Origin: a bacterium
GTDB lineage: Bacteria; Patescibacteriota; Minisyncoccia; Phycocordibacterales; PALSA-1337
DNA length: 51,389 nucleotides
NCBI GenBank assembly: GCA_025355565.1
Contig: JANXZK010000023.1
Span: 1-51,389, forward strand
Reading direction: 5' to 3'
Part shown: piece by piece, positions 51,241-51,389 of the stretch
How positions within the stretch are numbered: position 1 is the stretch's first letter
Layout of the letters: each line of letters starts with the position of its first letter
Notes under the pieces: generated by a model
Databases searched by the model: none
Told to the model about the DNA's origin: nothing
The model's input: only the letters and a program-made list of their open reading frames with translations
Program-made: the position numbers and the translations under genes

Positions 51241-51316
51241 CACCTCACCCTCGAACGACCGAGCACTCTTTGCGAAGCGATATCTCGTGGCATTTTCCTT
51301 CATGATGAGTGAATCC
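51241..51316 (+). repeat. Partial, inverted copy of the 11.9-kb repeat element
   Basis: 73 of 76 bases match the complement of 11981-12056. The terminal inverted repeats are not present here, and similarity stops abruptly after GTGAATCC. The rest of 51001-51389 shows no gene; it contains a TACCCT/AGGGTA hairpin near 51092-51106. Confidence 0.7.
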
Positions 51317-51389
51317 TTGCCTGCTCCTCCGTAGCTTTTCTCAGTATTCCACAGTAATGATGAGTACAGTGGCGAAGGAGAGGAGCGAA

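Noticed and set aside
1-51389. CRISPR array, transposase gene or prophage
   Set aside because: No regularly spaced repeats, no transposase or phage structural genes; the only recombinase is a housekeeping-type Xer.

Overview
The window looks like a chromosomal segment of a Candidate Phyla Radiation (Patescibacteria) bacterium, most likely of the Parcubacteria/Paceibacteria group. This is inferred, not searched. The signs are short intergenic gaps, many ATGA start/stop overlaps, mostly weak ribosome-binding sites, tRNA genes without an encoded CCA end, a trigger factor lacking its PPIase domain, two type IV pilus gene sets with very large pilin-like proteins, a K+-independent-type membrane pyrophosphatase, and many membrane-anchored Ser/Thr-rich proteins of unknown function.

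Layout. 1-2.6 kb: the end of a heavy-metal P-type ATPase, an ICMT-like methyltransferase, an unassigned structured RNA with its own promoter and terminator, an M50 protease and rpmB. 7.7-2.6 kb (minus strand): a tightly overlapped operon with a PilB/PilT-type ATPase, a PilC-like protein, a pilin fused to a beta-propeller, a 55-aa mini-pilin, a small pilin-like protein and a degenerate ComEC-type MBL protein. 7.8-13.1 kb: a DksA/TraR-like protein, an unknown membrane protein, pnp, a NYN nuclease and rpsO. 13.2-19.8 kb: xer, xth, cca, a HTH/LAGLIDADG-like protein, yraN and four tRNAs. This stretch also holds five parS-like sites and a cluster of DnaA-box-like motifs, so it is probably near the replication origin. 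19.8-23.3 kb: a primase-helicase plus Fic gene pair between short direct repeats, next to tRNA-Gly. 23.6-35.6 kb: hup, rny, clpP, rsmE, tig, a sigma factor, hppA, an XRE regulator with a DUF397-like protein, and nusA. 35.8-42.9 kb: the second pilus operon (pilB, pilC, three large pilin-like genes). 42.9-49.9 kb: tpiA-pgk, recJ, rnhA and comM. 49.9-51.4 kb: a LysM/M23 peptidase and a partial repeat copy.

The most notable system is a predicted DNA-uptake regulon. The regions directly upstream of the first pilus operon (7667-7743) and of comM (48293-48369), about 40 kb apart, align without gaps over 77 bp up to the start codon, at about 60 identical positions. They share T-rich repeats, a TTGAAC box and an AGGATG element. 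This links the pilus ATPase, PilC, mini-pilins and ComEC-like protein with ComM, the helicase used in natural transformation. Other strong candidates are the structured RNA at 1371-1626, the parS/DnaA-box region, the primase-helicase/Fic island, and the XRE-DUF397 pair, which resembles an actinobacterial arrangement.
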